Shown: positions 51,878 to 62,130, counted from the first letter of the stretch. The stretch: 64,000 nucleotides of DNA from Phenylobacterium sp. NIBR 498073 (GCF_027286305.1 NZ_CP114599.1:1302001-1366000); one strand, 5' to 3'. Made by a program: numbers and translations. The notes: generated by a model from the letters alone, not told the origin.

Positions 51878-52884
51878 TTCGCCGCCGGCGCCACGAACTG
51901 CAGCGTGTAGGCGCTCTTGTAGTCCATGTCCTTGGGGTAAACGCCCTGACTGGACGCGACGTTGAAGAACTCGGCCCAGCGGGCGTCGGTCATCACGCCG
52001 ACGCCGGCGGTCTGGGCGTCGCCCGAGTCGACGATGCCGTACGACTTCAGCTTCTCGCGGGCCTGGTCGAGGACGTCCTGGGTCATTTCCGGGTTGTCCT
52101 TGCGGATCAGCGCGTCGCCGGGCGCAGCGTCGCCGTGGAGATAGCTCTTCCAGCCGGCGGCCGAGGCCTCGACGAAGGCCTTCACGGCGGCGGGGTTCTT
52201 GGCGATCAGGCTGTCGGGAACCAGGACCATGGTCGCGTAACCGGGATAACCCTCGTCGGCGAGCAGGAACACCTTGGGTTTCAGGCCGGCCTGCTTCTCG
52301 ATGGTGTAGGGCTCGGAGGTCACATAGCCCTGCTGGACGACGCGCTTGTCGGCGAGGAACGGCGCGGCGTTGAAGGTGTACTTGCGCACCTGGTCGTCGG
52401 TGAACCCGTACTTCGACTTCAGCCACACCCAGAAGGCGGTGACCGAGGCGTCGGACAGCAGGATCGGGCGGCCCTTCAGGTCGGCGATCTTCTCTAGGCC
52501 CTGGTCGGGGTGCGCGATCAGGACCTGCGGGTCCTTCTGCATCATCGCGGCCACCGCCTTCACCGGGATCTTCTCCTTGGCGAGGTTCATGACGATGAAG
52601 CTGTTGGAGCCCATGCCCGCCTCGACTGCGCCGGAGGCCAGCAGCTGCGGCACGTTCACGCCGGGGCCGCCTTGCACGATCTGCACGTCCAGGCCGCGCT
52701 TGGCGTATTCGCCGGTGGCCAGCGCCTGGTAGAAGCCACCCTGTTCGGCCTGGGCGCGCCAGTCGGTGGCGAAGCGGATGGTGGTGCGTCCGTCGGGGGC
52801 CTTGGCGGCCTCGTCCTTCTGGCTCGGAGAGCAGGCGCAGGCGAGGGCCGCGAGCGCGACGGCGGCGAGACGCAGGAGTTTCAT
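51874..52884 (-). CDS. ABC transporter substrate-binding lipoprotein (NMT1/SsuA-like)
   Basis: A 336-aa protein. A lipoprotein signal ends in LAALAC. The mature part has the NMT1/SsuA pattern: FATDWRAQAEQGGFYQALAT, GLDVQIVQGGPGVNVPQLLA and EAGMGSNSFIVMN. It binds the solute outside the inner membrane. GGGGA precedes ATG 52884. First gene of the three-gene importer operon. The ligand is not deducible. Confidence 0.92.
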   Translation of the reverse strand: MKLLRLAAVALAALACACSPSQKDEAAKAPDGRTTIRFATDWRAQAEQGGFYQALATGEYAKRGLDVQIVQGGPGVNVPQLLASGAVEAGMGSNSFIVMNLAKEKIPVKAVAAMMQKDPQVLIAHPDQGLEKIADLKGRPILLSDASVTAFWVWLKSKYGFTDDQVRKYTFNAAPFLADKRVVQQGYVTSEPYTIEKQAGLKPKVFLLADEGYPGYATMVLVPDSLIAKNPAAVKAFVEASAAGWKSYLHGDAAPGDALIRKDNPEMTQDVLDQAREKLKSYGIVDSGDAQTAGVGVMTDARWAEFFNVASSQGVYPKDMDYKSAYTLQFVAPAAK

Positions 52885-52957
52885 CGAGTTCCCCAACTTT
52901 CAGCGCGGCGAGCCTAAGCGCAGGCGCGCGCCGTTCCAAGGCCGGCGGAGCTGAAAA

Positions 52958-55027
52958 TCAGGCCGCGGCTACGCCCCCGGGCTCCCCGAGCCAGCGGGTC
53001 AGGACGTCGTGCAGGGCCTGGATCTGGATCGGCTTGCCGACCGCAGCGTTCATACCGGCGCGCAGGCAGGCGGCCTCCATCTCCGGCATGACGTCGGCGC
53101 TCATGGCGATGATCGGCACCGCGGCGCAGACGCCGCCCAGGGCGCGGATGGCGCGCGTCGCCTCCAGCCCGTCCATGCGCGGCATGTGGACGTCCATCAG
53201 GATCAGGTCGCAACCGCTGGTCTGGGCGGCGGCCACCGCCTCTTCGCCGTTTTCCGCCAGGATCACCTCGCAGCCCAGCAGGCTCAACACGGTAGCCCCG
53301 AGCTCGCGATTCATCGGATGGTCGTCCACCAGCAGCACGCGGGCCGCCAGCGGAGCGGCGGCTTCGGGGGAGGCGGCCTCGCGAACCGGTCCAGCGGCGC
53401 GGCGGGCCGGGATCTCAAACCAGAAGGTCGCCCCGGCGCCCGGCTTGCTCTCGACCCCGATCTTGCCGCCCATCAGCTCGGTCAGACCCCGGCAGATGGC
53501 CAAGCCCAGTCCAGTGCCGCCATGGGTTCGGCTGACCGAGGAGTCGCCCTGGCTGAACCGCTTGAACAGCCGCGCGGCCTGCTCGGAGGGGACGCCCGGC
53601 CCCGTGTCGGTGACGCGGAAGCGCAGCAGCACGCCGTCCGGCTCCTCGATGGCCTGCAGGTCGAGGCGCACCCGACCATGGTCGGTGAACTTGATGGCGT
53701 TGGAGAGCAGGTTGAGCAGGATCTGCCGTACCCGCAGGTCGTCCAGCATCACCGGCGCCTCGACCGGGCCGATGAAGCCGAGCTGCAGATCCAGACCCTT
53801 GCGGCGGGCGGCCTCGGCGACGATGGCCATGGCGTCTTGCGCGACGTTGCGTGGATTGATCGGCGCGGGGGAAAGCTCGACCTCGCCGGCCTCGACCTTC
53901 GAGAAGTCCAGGATGTCGTTGACCACGGTCAGCAGCGAGGCGCCGGCTCGGTCGATCAGCGCCAGCTGCCGCCGCGCGGGCTCGGGCAGGTCCTCGCGCT
54001 TGAGCAGCACCTCGGTGAAGCCGACGATCGAACTCATCGGCGTGCGGATCTCGTGGCTCATCGTGGCCAGGAATTCGGTCTTGGCCTGGCCTGCGGCCAT
54101 CGCACGAGCCTGGGCGGCGCGGGCGATGCGCGTGCGCCGCGCCCACAGGCGCTTCATGCGCTTCTGGTCGGCGATGACCATGGCGGTGGCCAGGCTTGTG
54201 AAGAAATTGATGGCGATCAGGAACTGGAAGCTGCGGGTCCGCTCGGCCAGGCTCCAGGTCGCCCCGCCCGGCGGCGAGGGCAGGCTGACGACGAGGCTCG
54301 ACAGCACCACGGCCATGATCATCGCCCCGACCGCCGCCCCGCGCGGCCCTAGCCGGAAGGCCAGCAGGGCCATGAGCGGAAACAGCAGCAACGGCATGGG
54401 GAAGCGGATCGGCAGGACGCTGACGAAGCTCATCGCCGCGACCAGACCGTAGAGGCAGATCTGCTCGAACGGCGTGCGGCGGAAGTCGCGGACCATGTCC
54501 GGGCGGACGACCATCAGGCTGGCCGGCAGCATGATCGCCATGCCCAGGGCGTGACCATAGAACCACCCCGACAGCACGGTGTTGAAGCTGCGTCCGTAGA
54601 GGGTGAAGACGTCGGCGGCCAGGATCGCGGTCAGTGCGGTGGCCGGCGCGACGACCAGCAGCAGCAGGCGCGCGACCCGGCTCATGCTGGTCAGGCGCAT
54701 GGTTTCGCCGCAGACCTTGCGCGCCAGCCATGCGGCGGCGGCGGCCTCGCCAATGGTCAGCGCCGGGAAGGTCGCCGCGGCGGCGAGCGGATTTCCGACC
54801 AGCAGGTTGTAGGCGAACTGGACTGTGAAGCAGGCCGTGGCGGTGGCGAGCCCCCAACGCCTGGGCAGCAGCAGGAAACCGGCCGCCAGGATGCCGCCAG
54901 CCAGCCAGATGGTGGCGATGCCGGCGCCTTCACGGGTCAGGCTCAGGCTGAACGCCATGCTGGCGCCGTAGGCCACAGCCACGCCGCCGCTAAGCGCCAG
55001 ATTGTAATACCAGGTCCGAGCCGTCAT
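52958..55027 (-). CDS. Hybrid sensor histidine kinase with MASE1-like membrane sensor and receiver domain
   Basis: A 689-aa protein. Residues 1-300 have seven or eight helices (MASE1-like: GAGIATIWLAGGILAAGFLL). HisKA is SHEIRTPMSSIVGFTEVL, and HATPase motifs are NLLSNAIKF, DTGPGVPS and GTGLGLAICRG. The C-terminal receiver has VLLVDDHPMN and the phospho-Asp in LILMDVHMPRMDG. It may phosphorylate itself or relay to a histidine phosphotransferase elsewhere. Confidence 0.93.
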   Translation of the reverse strand: MTARTWYYNLALSGGVAVAYGASMAFSLSLTREGAGIATIWLAGGILAAGFLLLPRRWGLATATACFTVQFAYNLLVGNPLAAAATFPALTIGEAAAAAWLARKVCGETMRLTSMSRVARLLLLVVAPATALTAILAADVFTLYGRSFNTVLSGWFYGHALGMAIMLPASLMVVRPDMVRDFRRTPFEQICLYGLVAAMSFVSVLPIRFPMPLLLFPLMALLAFRLGPRGAAVGAMIMAVVLSSLVVSLPSPPGGATWSLAERTRSFQFLIAINFFTSLATAMVIADQKRMKRLWARRTRIARAAQARAMAAGQAKTEFLATMSHEIRTPMSSIVGFTEVLLKREDLPEPARRQLALIDRAGASLLTVVNDILDFSKVEAGEVELSPAPINPRNVAQDAMAIVAEAARRKGLDLQLGFIGPVEAPVMLDDLRVRQILLNLLSNAIKFTDHGRVRLDLQAIEEPDGVLLRFRVTDTGPGVPSEQAARLFKRFSQGDSSVSRTHGGTGLGLAICRGLTELMGGKIGVESKPGAGATFWFEIPARRAAGPVREAASPEAAAPLAARVLLVDDHPMNRELGATVLSLLGCEVILAENGEEAVAAAQTSGCDLILMDVHMPRMDGLEATRAIRALGGVCAAVPIIAMSADVMPEMEAACLRAGMNAAVGKPIQIQALHDVLTRWLGEPGGVAAA

Positions 55028-55209
55028 GGGGTTCCCGCGCGTCCGCACGATGCTGCGCTCGGGTTGGACACCAAACGCTTAAGGGGACGGCCAAGGGACG
55101 GTATGTCGCAGGCGCCTGGAATCTGGGCGAAGCGGTGCTGACCTTTGCGCCTCGACCCGAACCATGCGACCTCCTTCAGGTGTGATCGCGAGACAATGGG
55201 GGCCGATCG

Positions 55210-56220
55210 GTGCGCGCGCGGTTCGGATGGGCAGGAATGCTGGCCATGCTGGCGATGGCCCACAGCGCGCACGCCGACGGAGCGCAGAACGCCCGTGAGC
55301 GCCGCGCCGTGTCGGCAAGCGGTCTGCCCGCCGCCGCGGTGGTGTACGTGAAGTCGGACCTGGTGGTGGCGATCCGAAGCCGCGGGACGCCTGCGGCCGG
55401 CGGCGGTGTGATCGAGGGCATCGTCCTGCAGGGAGAGGTGATCTCTGACGAGGCCGAGCGGGTGATCGGCTACCGCTCGATGCGCTCGACCGTGAATGTC
55501 GACTGCGTCCGGCGGCGGGACCTGGTGGTCAAGATGACCGTATTCTCCGAGCCGCAGGCCAAGGGCGTGGCGATCAATCGCCAGGTGCCGGGCGGCTGGG
55601 TCCAGCCTTCGCCTGACGCCTATCTGGGCAGGGTGCTGCGGGCGGTCTGTGGTCCGGCCCAGCAGGTCGAGGCTGCGCCGTCGCCCGAACCCGCCAAGCC
55701 CGTGAAGGCGACGCCGGCCAACGCCGTCCCGTTCAAGCCCGCCGCCAAACCTGCAAAGGGCGCGCCGGCGAAGGTCGCCGCGCTCGCGCCCGATCCGCCG
55801 CCGGCCGGGCCGCCGGTTCCCGACGAAGAAGCGCCGATGCGCACCGCGGTCGGGGCGCCGCCGACCGTCCCTGCGCCGGTCGCTGTCCCCGCGCCGCCGG
55901 TCGCGCCGTCGGCCGAGGCAGCGTCGCGTCCGGCCCTGGCCCTGCGGCCTCTGACCCCCGCGGCGGTGCGCGAGGCGGCCGCTAAGCCGAAGACGGCCGG
56001 CAAGGTCGCCGTGCAGATCGCCGCGGCCTCCAGCGAGCCGCTGGCCCGCGAGGCCCTGGCCAAGATCAAGCGCAAGGTGACGCCGCCGCTCTCCAGCGCC
56101 GTGCGCAGCGCCGTGGTCGACGGCAAGACATTTCACCGCGCGCTGGTGATCGGCTTCCAGACCCGGGCCGAGGCCCAGGCGTTCTGCGACGGCCTGAAGG
56201 GCGACTGCTTCGTGCGCTAG
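55210..56220 (+). CDS. Exported SPOR-domain protein
   Basis: A 336-aa protein. The signal peptide is GWAGMLAMLAMAHSAHA. A globular region (about 25-150) precedes a Pro/Ala-rich linker (150-260). The C-terminal 75 residues (VAVQIAAASSEPLAREALA, HRALVIGFQTRAEAQAFC) fit a SPOR domain, which binds denuded peptidoglycan, often at the division site. The start is GTG 55210. Confidence 0.84.
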   Translation: MRARFGWAGMLAMLAMAHSAHADGAQNARERRAVSASGLPAAAVVYVKSDLVVAIRSRGTPAAGGGVIEGIVLQGEVISDEAERVIGYRSMRSTVNVDCVRRRDLVVKMTVFSEPQAKGVAINRQVPGGWVQPSPDAYLGRVLRAVCGPAQQVEAAPSPEPAKPVKATPANAVPFKPAAKPAKGAPAKVAALAPDPPPAGPPVPDEEAPMRTAVGAPPTVPAPVAVPAPPVAPSAEAASRPALALRPLTPAAVREAAAKPKTAGKVAVQIAAASSEPLAREALAKIKRKVTPPLSSAVRSAVVDGKTFHRALVIGFQTRAEAQAFCDGLKGDCFVR

Positions 56221-56232
56221 CCGCCGAAGCCG

Positions 56233-58032
56233 CTAGCGGGCGAGGGCCTCACGGCGCTCTTCCAATTCCAGCCACTCCTCTTCGGACGCGGCGAGCTCCT
56301 GCCGCGCAGCTTCGAGCGCGGCGCTGAGCTTGGCGAAGCCAGAGGGATCGCGCGTGTAGAGGTTCGGATCGGCCATGTCGGTTTCGAGCTTGGCGATCTT
56401 GCCGGGCAGGGCGGCGATGGCCGCGTCCAGTTCCTGCAGGCGGCGTTGGTCCTTGTAGGACAGCTTGCTGGGCTTGGACGGTTCGGCCCGCGGCGCGGCC
56501 GGCTTCGGCGCGGCCGGCGCAGGGGCGGCCCCGGCTGCGACGGATTTGAAGAAACCGGGGTTCTGCGAGAGGAAGTCCTGCCAGCCGCCGGGCGTCTCGA
56601 CGACCCTGCCGTGACCGTCCAGGGCGATGGTCGAGGTGGCGAGGCGGTCGACGAAGTCGCGATCGTGGCTGACCAGGATCAGCGTGCCCTCGTAGTCGGC
56701 CAGCAGGTCCTCGAGCAGGTCCAGCGTGTCCATGTCGAGGTCGTTGGTCGGCTCGTCGAGCACCAGCAGGTTGGCCGGCGTGGCCAGGGCGCGGGCCAGC
56801 AGCAGGCGGTTGCGCTCGCCCCCAGACAGGCTGCGGACCGGCTGGCGCAACTGGTTGTCGGTGAATAGGAATTCCTTGGCGTAGGCGGCGACGTGCTTGG
56901 GCTGGCCGCGGACCATGACCTGGTCGCCGCCGAGCGGAGTCAGCACGTCGCGCAGGGTCATCTCGGGCTTCAGGTCGACGCGGCCCTGGTCGATATAGGC
57001 GATCTCCAGGTTCACCCCGAGGTTCACCGAACCGCTGTCGGGCGGCAGTTCGCCCAGCAGCAGCTTGACCAGAGTGGTCTTGCCCGCGCCGTTCGGACCG
57101 ACGATGGCGACCCGGTCGCCGCGCAGAATCCGGGTCGAAAAGTCCTTGACCAGGGTGCGGTCGCCGAACGCCTTGGCGATGTTCTTGACCTCAGCCACGC
57201 GTTGGCCCGACAGGCCCGACGAGGCCAGGCCCATCGACAGGTCGCCGCGCACTTCGCGCATGCGCTCGACCTTGGTCTTGCGAAGTTCCATCAGCGCCCG
57301 GCGGCGGCCCTCGTTGCGGGCGCGGCGGCCGGTGACGCCGCGACGCAGCCAGTATTCTTCCTTCTCCAGCTGCTTATCGAGGCGGCGGCCCTCCTCGGCC
57401 TCGGCGGCCAGGATGCGCTCCACCCACTCGTCGAAGGCGGCGAAGCCCTTCTCCAGGCGACGCACCTTGCGATGCTCCAGCCAGAAGCAGCGATTGGTGA
57501 CGCGCTCCAGGAAGGCGCGGTCGTGGCTGACGATGACCAGCGCCGCACGGGAGTTCGCGAGCTCGGCCTCCAGCGTTTCGATGGCCAGGATGTCGAGGTG
57601 GTTGGTCGGCTCATCCAGCAGGATGACGTCCGGCTCCTCGGCGAAGGCGCGGGCCAGGGCCGTGCGGCGGATTTCGCCGCCCGACAGGCCCTCGGCGGGC
57701 TTGGCCGGGTCGATGCCGAACAGCTCCAGCGCCGCTTCGCCCCGGTGCGGCTCGGCCCCGCCGGCGACCACGTAGTCCAGCAGCGTCTCGCCGGCGATGT
57801 CCGGCTCCTGGGGGACGTAGGCGATGCGGATCGAGGGCTGGACGGTGCGCTCGCCCTCGTCGGCGGCGATCTGTCCGGCCAGGATCTTCAGCAGGGTCGA
57901 CTTGCCCGCGCCGTTGCGGCCAACCAGGCAGGCGCGCGAGCGCGGCTCGACGGCCAGGTCGACGCCGTCGAACAGCATCTTGGGACCGTCGGCGAGGCGG
58001 ACGTCCTTGAGGGCGAGAACGGGGGGCTTCAT
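56233..58032 (-). CDS. ABC-F family ATPase (Uup-like)
   Basis: A 599-aa twin-ATPase protein without membrane domains. Walker A motifs are GRNGAGKST and GPNGAGKTT, with signatures LSGGEIRRTA and LSGGERNRLL and Walker B LLDEPTNHLD and VLDEPTNDLD. The C-terminal coiled coil (KLSYKDQRRLQELDAAI onward) is as in Uup. ABC-F proteins act on ribosomes or DNA. ATG 58032 or GTG 58044 could start it. Confidence 0.92.
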   Translation of the reverse strand: MKPPVLALKDVRLADGPKMLFDGVDLAVEPRSRACLVGRNGAGKSTLLKILAGQIAADEGERTVQPSIRIAYVPQEPDIAGETLLDYVVAGGAEPHRGEAALELFGIDPAKPAEGLSGGEIRRTALARAFAEEPDVILLDEPTNHLDILAIETLEAELANSRAALVIVSHDRAFLERVTNRCFWLEHRKVRRLEKGFAAFDEWVERILAAEAEEGRRLDKQLEKEEYWLRRGVTGRRARNEGRRRALMELRKTKVERMREVRGDLSMGLASSGLSGQRVAEVKNIAKAFGDRTLVKDFSTRILRGDRVAIVGPNGAGKTTLVKLLLGELPPDSGSVNLGVNLEIAYIDQGRVDLKPEMTLRDVLTPLGGDQVMVRGQPKHVAAYAKEFLFTDNQLRQPVRSLSGGERNRLLLARALATPANLLVLDEPTNDLDMDTLDLLEDLLADYEGTLILVSHDRDFVDRLATSTIALDGHGRVVETPGGWQDFLSQNPGFFKSVAAGAAPAPAAPKPAAPRAEPSKPSKLSYKDQRRLQELDAAIAALPGKIAKLETDMADPNLYTRDPSGFAKLSAALEAARQELAASEEEWLELEERREALAR

Positions 58033-58074
58033 GGGCGCCTGCACATATAGGGAGCCGCGCGCCGAGGCGACCCC

Positions 58075-60177
58075 TCAGTTCGGCGCAGGCTCGGCGTCCG
58101 GCTCCACGACGTCGGGGACCGGCGGCTGCGAGAACGGCTCCGGCGGCGGCGCGGCGTCGTGCTCGGTGGTTTCGAAGTCGTAGGCCAGGCCTTCGTAGAA
58201 GCCGTTGCGCGGGTCGTCTTCGTAGACCGGCTCGGGGTCCGGCAGCAGCCATTCGAATTCGCGGCTCGGCAGGTTCATGTGAGCCGTGACCATGTAATCC
58301 TTCCAGATGGCCGCGGCGACCTGGCCGCCAGTCACCTGGTTCATGGGCCTGTCGTCGTCGTTGCCGACCCAGACCCCGGCGACGTAGTCGGGCGTGAAGC
58401 CGATGAACCAGGCGTCGCGGAAGTTCTGGCTGGTGCCGGTCTTGCCCGCCGCCGGCCGCCCGAAGTTGGCCCGCGTGCCGGTGCCGGCGGTCACCACTTT
58501 CTGCATCATCTTCACCATCATGCTGGCCCAATGGATGTCGTAGGCCGGCACGGGCGACGAGGTTTGATGGGTGTAGATCACCTGGCCGTCGGTGGTCTGG
58601 ATCTGCGCGACGATGTAGGGCCGCAAGCGGCTCCCGGCCTGCTGGAACACCTGGTAGGCCGAGGTCATCTCGATCAGCGGGACCTCATAGGCGCCCAGCG
58701 ACACCGAGAGGTTCGGGGTCGGCGGCAGGGTGGTGATGCCGAAGCGCCCGGCCAGGTTGGCGATCGCCGCCGGGCCGACTTCCTCGCCCAGCTTGACCGC
58801 CACGGTGTTGAGCGAGCGGGCCAGGGCCGACTCGACGGTCACGGCGCCGGCGTACTTGCCGCCGTAGTTCTTGGGTTCCCAGCCGCCGATCTTCACCGGC
58901 TCGTCGACGCGCGTGTCGGTGGGCAGCACGCCCTTTTCCAGCGCCGCCGCATAGATGAACGGCTTGAAACTGGACCCAGGCTGGCGCTTGGCCTGTACGG
59001 CGCGGTTGAAGACGCTCTTGGTGTAGTCGACGCCGCCGACCATGGTGCGGATGGCGCCGGTTGAATCCAGGGCGATCATCGCGCCCTGGCTGGCGCCGCT
59101 GGCCTTGCCGTCGACTTCTATGATCCGCCGCAGCACCTGGGCGCCGGCCGATTGCAGACGCGGGTCGACGGTCAGGGTGACGTTGAGGTCCGGCGAGTTC
59201 TGGCCGACCATCCGCAGGACCTCGGCCTGGGCGTAGTCGATGAGGTAGCCGTTGTCGCCTTCATTGGCCAAGGCGGTGGCCGCCAGCCTGGGCGGGGCGG
59301 CGAGGGCGGCGCGCATTTCGGCGTCGCTGATCCAGTTCTCGCCGCGCATCCGTTCCAACACCAGACGCTGACGTTGCAGCGCCTTGTCCATGTTGCGGTG
59401 TAGCGCCATCCGCGACGGCGCCTTGGGCAGCGAGGCCAGCAGCGCGGCTTCCGAGAGATTCAGCTGGGTGGCCGGTTTGCCGAAGTAGGTGCGCGAGGCG
59501 CCGTCCAGCCCAAAGGTGTTGGCGCCGAAATAGATACGGTCGAGGTAGAGCTCCAGCACCTCGTCCTTCGACAGCATCTGCTCAAGCTTGTAGGCGAGCG
59601 CCGCCTCTTGGATCTTGCGCTTGAGGTTCTGGTCGGGGCTGAGGAACATCCCCTTGGCGAGCTGCTGGGTGATGGTCGAGCCGCCCTCGACGACGCGGCC
59701 GGCCTTCTGATTGGCGCGAGCGGCGCGCGCGATCGCCCACGGATCGACAGCGCCATGCTGGTAAAAGCGCCGGTCCTCGGCCGCCAGGAACGCCTTGGGG
59801 ACATAGTCGGGCAGGGAGGCAAGTCGCACGTTCTCGCCGTACTGCGGTCCGCGCGAAGCGATGAACTGGCCGTTCATATCGTAGAACTTGATCGCCGGCG
59901 CGCGGGTGGAGGCATAGAGCTCCTGGCGGGTCGGGACCTGCGGCAGATCCTGGAGGTAGGTCTTGTTGACGTGGTTCCAGGCCATGCCGGCGGCGACGAG
60001 CCCGGCCGCGAGCAGCAACAGCATGGCGACGCCGGTCCATTTGAGCACCGCCCACAGTCGCGACCGCCTGCCGCGCTTGCCTTTGGCCGGCGAACCGGTC
60101 AGGTCAGCCTCGGGAGGCTCCCGGCGCTGGCCGAAAGGCGATTTGGCGCCGTGGGAGTCGTTGTTGTCGTCGGTCAC
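58075..60177 (-). CDS. Class A penicillin-binding protein (PBP1-type)
   Basis: A 700-aa bifunctional cell-wall synthase. A cytoplasmic tail and a TM helix (GVAMLLLLAAGLVAAGM) precede the GT51 glycosyltransferase (FLAAEDRRFYQHGAVDPWAI, then GGSTITQQLAKG) and a transpeptidase with SxxK SSFK, SLN and KTGTS motifs. The C terminus is Pro/Glu-rich. The start is GTG 60177. It builds and crosslinks peptidoglycan. Confidence 0.95.
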   Translation of the reverse strand: MTDDNNDSHGAKSPFGQRREPPEADLTGSPAKGKRGRRSRLWAVLKWTGVAMLLLLAAGLVAAGMAWNHVNKTYLQDLPQVPTRQELYASTRAPAIKFYDMNGQFIASRGPQYGENVRLASLPDYVPKAFLAAEDRRFYQHGAVDPWAIARAARANQKAGRVVEGGSTITQQLAKGMFLSPDQNLKRKIQEAALAYKLEQMLSKDEVLELYLDRIYFGANTFGLDGASRTYFGKPATQLNLSEAALLASLPKAPSRMALHRNMDKALQRQRLVLERMRGENWISDAEMRAALAAPPRLAATALANEGDNGYLIDYAQAEVLRMVGQNSPDLNVTLTVDPRLQSAGAQVLRRIIEVDGKASGASQGAMIALDSTGAIRTMVGGVDYTKSVFNRAVQAKRQPGSSFKPFIYAAALEKGVLPTDTRVDEPVKIGGWEPKNYGGKYAGAVTVESALARSLNTVAVKLGEEVGPAAIANLAGRFGITTLPPTPNLSVSLGAYEVPLIEMTSAYQVFQQAGSRLRPYIVAQIQTTDGQVIYTHQTSSPVPAYDIHWASMMVKMMQKVVTAGTGTRANFGRPAAGKTGTSQNFRDAWFIGFTPDYVAGVWVGNDDDRPMNQVTGGQVAAAIWKDYMVTAHMNLPSREFEWLLPDPEPVYEDDPRNGFYEGLAYDFETTEHDAAPPPEPFSQPPVPDVVEPDAEPAPN

Positions 60178-60224
60178 GGGTAATCTGGGGCGGCTGGACG
60201 TGGATTGTGTAGGACGCCTGTAGC

Positions 60225-60689
60225 ATGCCTTCGAGGCCTTTCTGGGAAACGAAGTCGCTTGAGCAGATGACGGTGCGCGAGTGGGAGAGCCTGTGCGACG
60301 GCTGCGGGCTCTGCTGCCTGGTGCGTTTCGAGGACGAGGACAGCGGCGAGGTCTTTCCGACCCGCGTGCACTGCAAGCTGTTCGATTCCGAGCGCTGCAC
60401 GTGCACGAACTATCCGGAACGCAAGAAACACGTCCCCGACTGCATCAAGCTGACGCCGCAGAATATCGACGCCCTGCAGTGGATGCCGCTTAGCTGCGCC
60501 TATCGCCGCATCAACGAGGGCCGCGGCCTGGCCGACTGGCATCCGTTGATCTCGGGCGACCCTGAAAGCGTTCACAAGGCCGGGGTCTCGATCCGCGGCG
60601 AGACCATCAGTGAAGTGGAATTGGACGATCCGGAGGACGCCATCCAATATGCGGCCTGGGATCTTCTGGAAGAGCGCGGCCGCGACTAG
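60225..60689 (+). CDS. YcgN family cysteine-cluster protein (UPF0260)
   Basis: A 154-aa protein with CDGCGLCC and CKLFDSERCTCTNYPERK and later CIKLTP and SCAYR cysteines, the YcgN cluster that probably binds zinc or Fe-S. It starts 48 bp from the divergent PBP gene. Function unknown. Confidence 0.92.
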   Translation: MPSRPFWETKSLEQMTVREWESLCDGCGLCCLVRFEDEDSGEVFPTRVHCKLFDSERCTCTNYPERKKHVPDCIKLTPQNIDALQWMPLSCAYRRINEGRGLADWHPLISGDPESVHKAGVSIRGETISEVELDDPEDAIQYAAWDLLEERGRD

Positions 60690-60802
60690 CGGGTGTTGGG
60701 CTGATTGTGGTAAATATGTCACAATGAGGCTTGCGCCGTCCGCCAAACGGCCTAATTGAGTGACCCGTAGTTTCCCCCCGAAGGTTTTGAGAGGTCCTTT
60801 CT

Positions 60803-61720
60803 TTGGCGCGCGACCCCTATCAGGAGCTGGGCGTCTCACGCAGCGCGAGCGCTGACGAGATCCGCAAGGCGTTCCGCAAGCTCGCCAAGCAGCACCACCC
60901 TGACACCAATCCGGGCGACAAGGCCGCCGAGGAGCGCTTCAAGCAGGTCAGCGCGGCCTTCGACATCCTTGGCGACGCCGAGAAGCGCAAGAAGTTCGAC
61001 GCCGGCGAGATTGACGCCGACGGCCGCGAAACCATGCGCGGCTTTGGCGGCGGCGGAGGTCCGTTCGGCCAGCAGGGCGGCCCGTGGGGCGGGCAGGGGC
61101 GCTACTCCGAGACCATGGAAGGCGGCGACCTCGGCGACCTGTTCAGCGAGATTCTCGGGCGGCGCGGCGGCGGAGGCGGCGGCTTCGGCGGCTTTTCGCA
61201 GCGCGGCTCGGACGTGCGCGCCAAGCTGGAGATCGATCTGGAGGAGGCTATCCACGGCGCCAAGAAGCGCATCGCCTTCTCGGACGGCCGGACGATCGAC
61301 GTCACCATTCCCAAGGGCGCCGAGGAAGGCCAGACCCTGCGCCTGAAGGGGCAGGGATCGCCTGGACGCGGCGGGCCCGGCGATGCTTTCATCGAACTGG
61401 TCATGCGGCCGCACCCGATTTTCCGCCGCGAGGGCGAGGCGCTGGTAATGGATCTGCCGGTGTCGATCCCCGACGCGGTGCTCGGCGGCAAGGTCGAGGC
61501 GCGTACGCCTGACGGCGCGGTGACGCTGACCGTCCCCAAGGGAGCCAACAGCGGCCAGTCGTTGCGGCTGAAGGGCAAGGGGTTGTCGGACAGCCGCGGC
61601 AAGCGCGGCGATCTGCTGGCGCGGATCGTGCTGATGCTGCCGGACAAGCCCGACCAGGAGTTGGAAGGCTTCGCCGAACGTTGGCGCAAGGAGCGTCCCT
61701 ACACGCCGAGGAAGAAGTAG
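60803..61720 (+). CDS. DnaJ/CbpA-like co-chaperone
   Basis: A 305-aa protein. The J-domain (1-68) has the HPD motif at 32-34 (KQHHPDTNPGDK); a Gly/Phe-rich linker (about 75-130) follows, then the two-lobed DnaJ C-terminal region (RAKLEIDLEEAIHGAKKRI, GRGGPGDAFIELVM). No zinc-finger domain, so it is CbpA type (type II). It stimulates Hsp70 ATPase activity. Start is TTG 60803. Confidence 0.92.
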   Translation: MARDPYQELGVSRSASADEIRKAFRKLAKQHHPDTNPGDKAAEERFKQVSAAFDILGDAEKRKKFDAGEIDADGRETMRGFGGGGGPFGQQGGPWGGQGRYSETMEGGDLGDLFSEILGRRGGGGGGFGGFSQRGSDVRAKLEIDLEEAIHGAKKRIAFSDGRTIDVTIPKGAEEGQTLRLKGQGSPGRGGPGDAFIELVMRPHPIFRREGEALVMDLPVSIPDAVLGGKVEARTPDGAVTLTVPKGANSGQSLRLKGKGLSDSRGKRGDLLARIVLMLPDKPDQELEGFAERWRKERPYTPRKK

Positions 61721-61803
61721 CCGCCCGTGACAGCGTCGGGGCGGGCCTTCATAACTTCCGTATTCAGGCTCGGTTCAGTGATCTGGATCTAATGCTGCGG
61801 TTC

Positions 61804-62130
61804 ATGAAACGCCTCCTTGTCATCGCCGCGATGCTGGCGGCCGCGCCTGCGGTCGCCCAGCCGTACCCTGACTATGGCCGTCCGTCTTACGGGGGCCGGC
61901 ACGATCAGGATGCGGCCCGCGATGCTGTGCGTGGGGGGCGCCAGGTGCCGTTGTCGCAGGTGATCGCCAATATCGCCGCGCGCACGCCGGGCCGTCAGCT
62001 CAACACCACCCAGGGCGATGCGGGCGGGCGTCCGGCCTACTTCGTGCAGTGGCAGACCAACGACGGCCGCGTGATCATCTTCGTGGTCGACGCCCAAAGC
62101 GGCCAGATCATCTCTCGCCAGGGCGGCTGA
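61804..62130 (+). CDS. Exported PepSY-like protein
   Basis: A 108-aa protein. The signal peptide is MKRLLVIAAMLAAAPAVAQ. The mature part is PepSY-like (PLSQVIANIAARTPGR, AYFVQWQTNDGRVIIFVVD, SGQII). It is 8 bp upstream of the response-regulator gene, so is likely a periplasmic modulator of the sensor. ATG 61804 is preferred; ATG 61792 adds four residues. Confidence 0.85.
   Translation: MKRLLVIAAMLAAAPAVAQPYPDYGRPSYGGRHDQDAARDAVRGGRQVPLSQVIANIAARTPGRQLNTTQGDAGGRPAYFVQWQTNDGRVIIFVVDAQSGQIISRQGG

Noticed and set aside
53034..54452. 472-codon plus-strand frame within the hybrid kinase
   Set aside because: Antisense to the kinase, which has clear HisKA, HATPase and receiver motifs.
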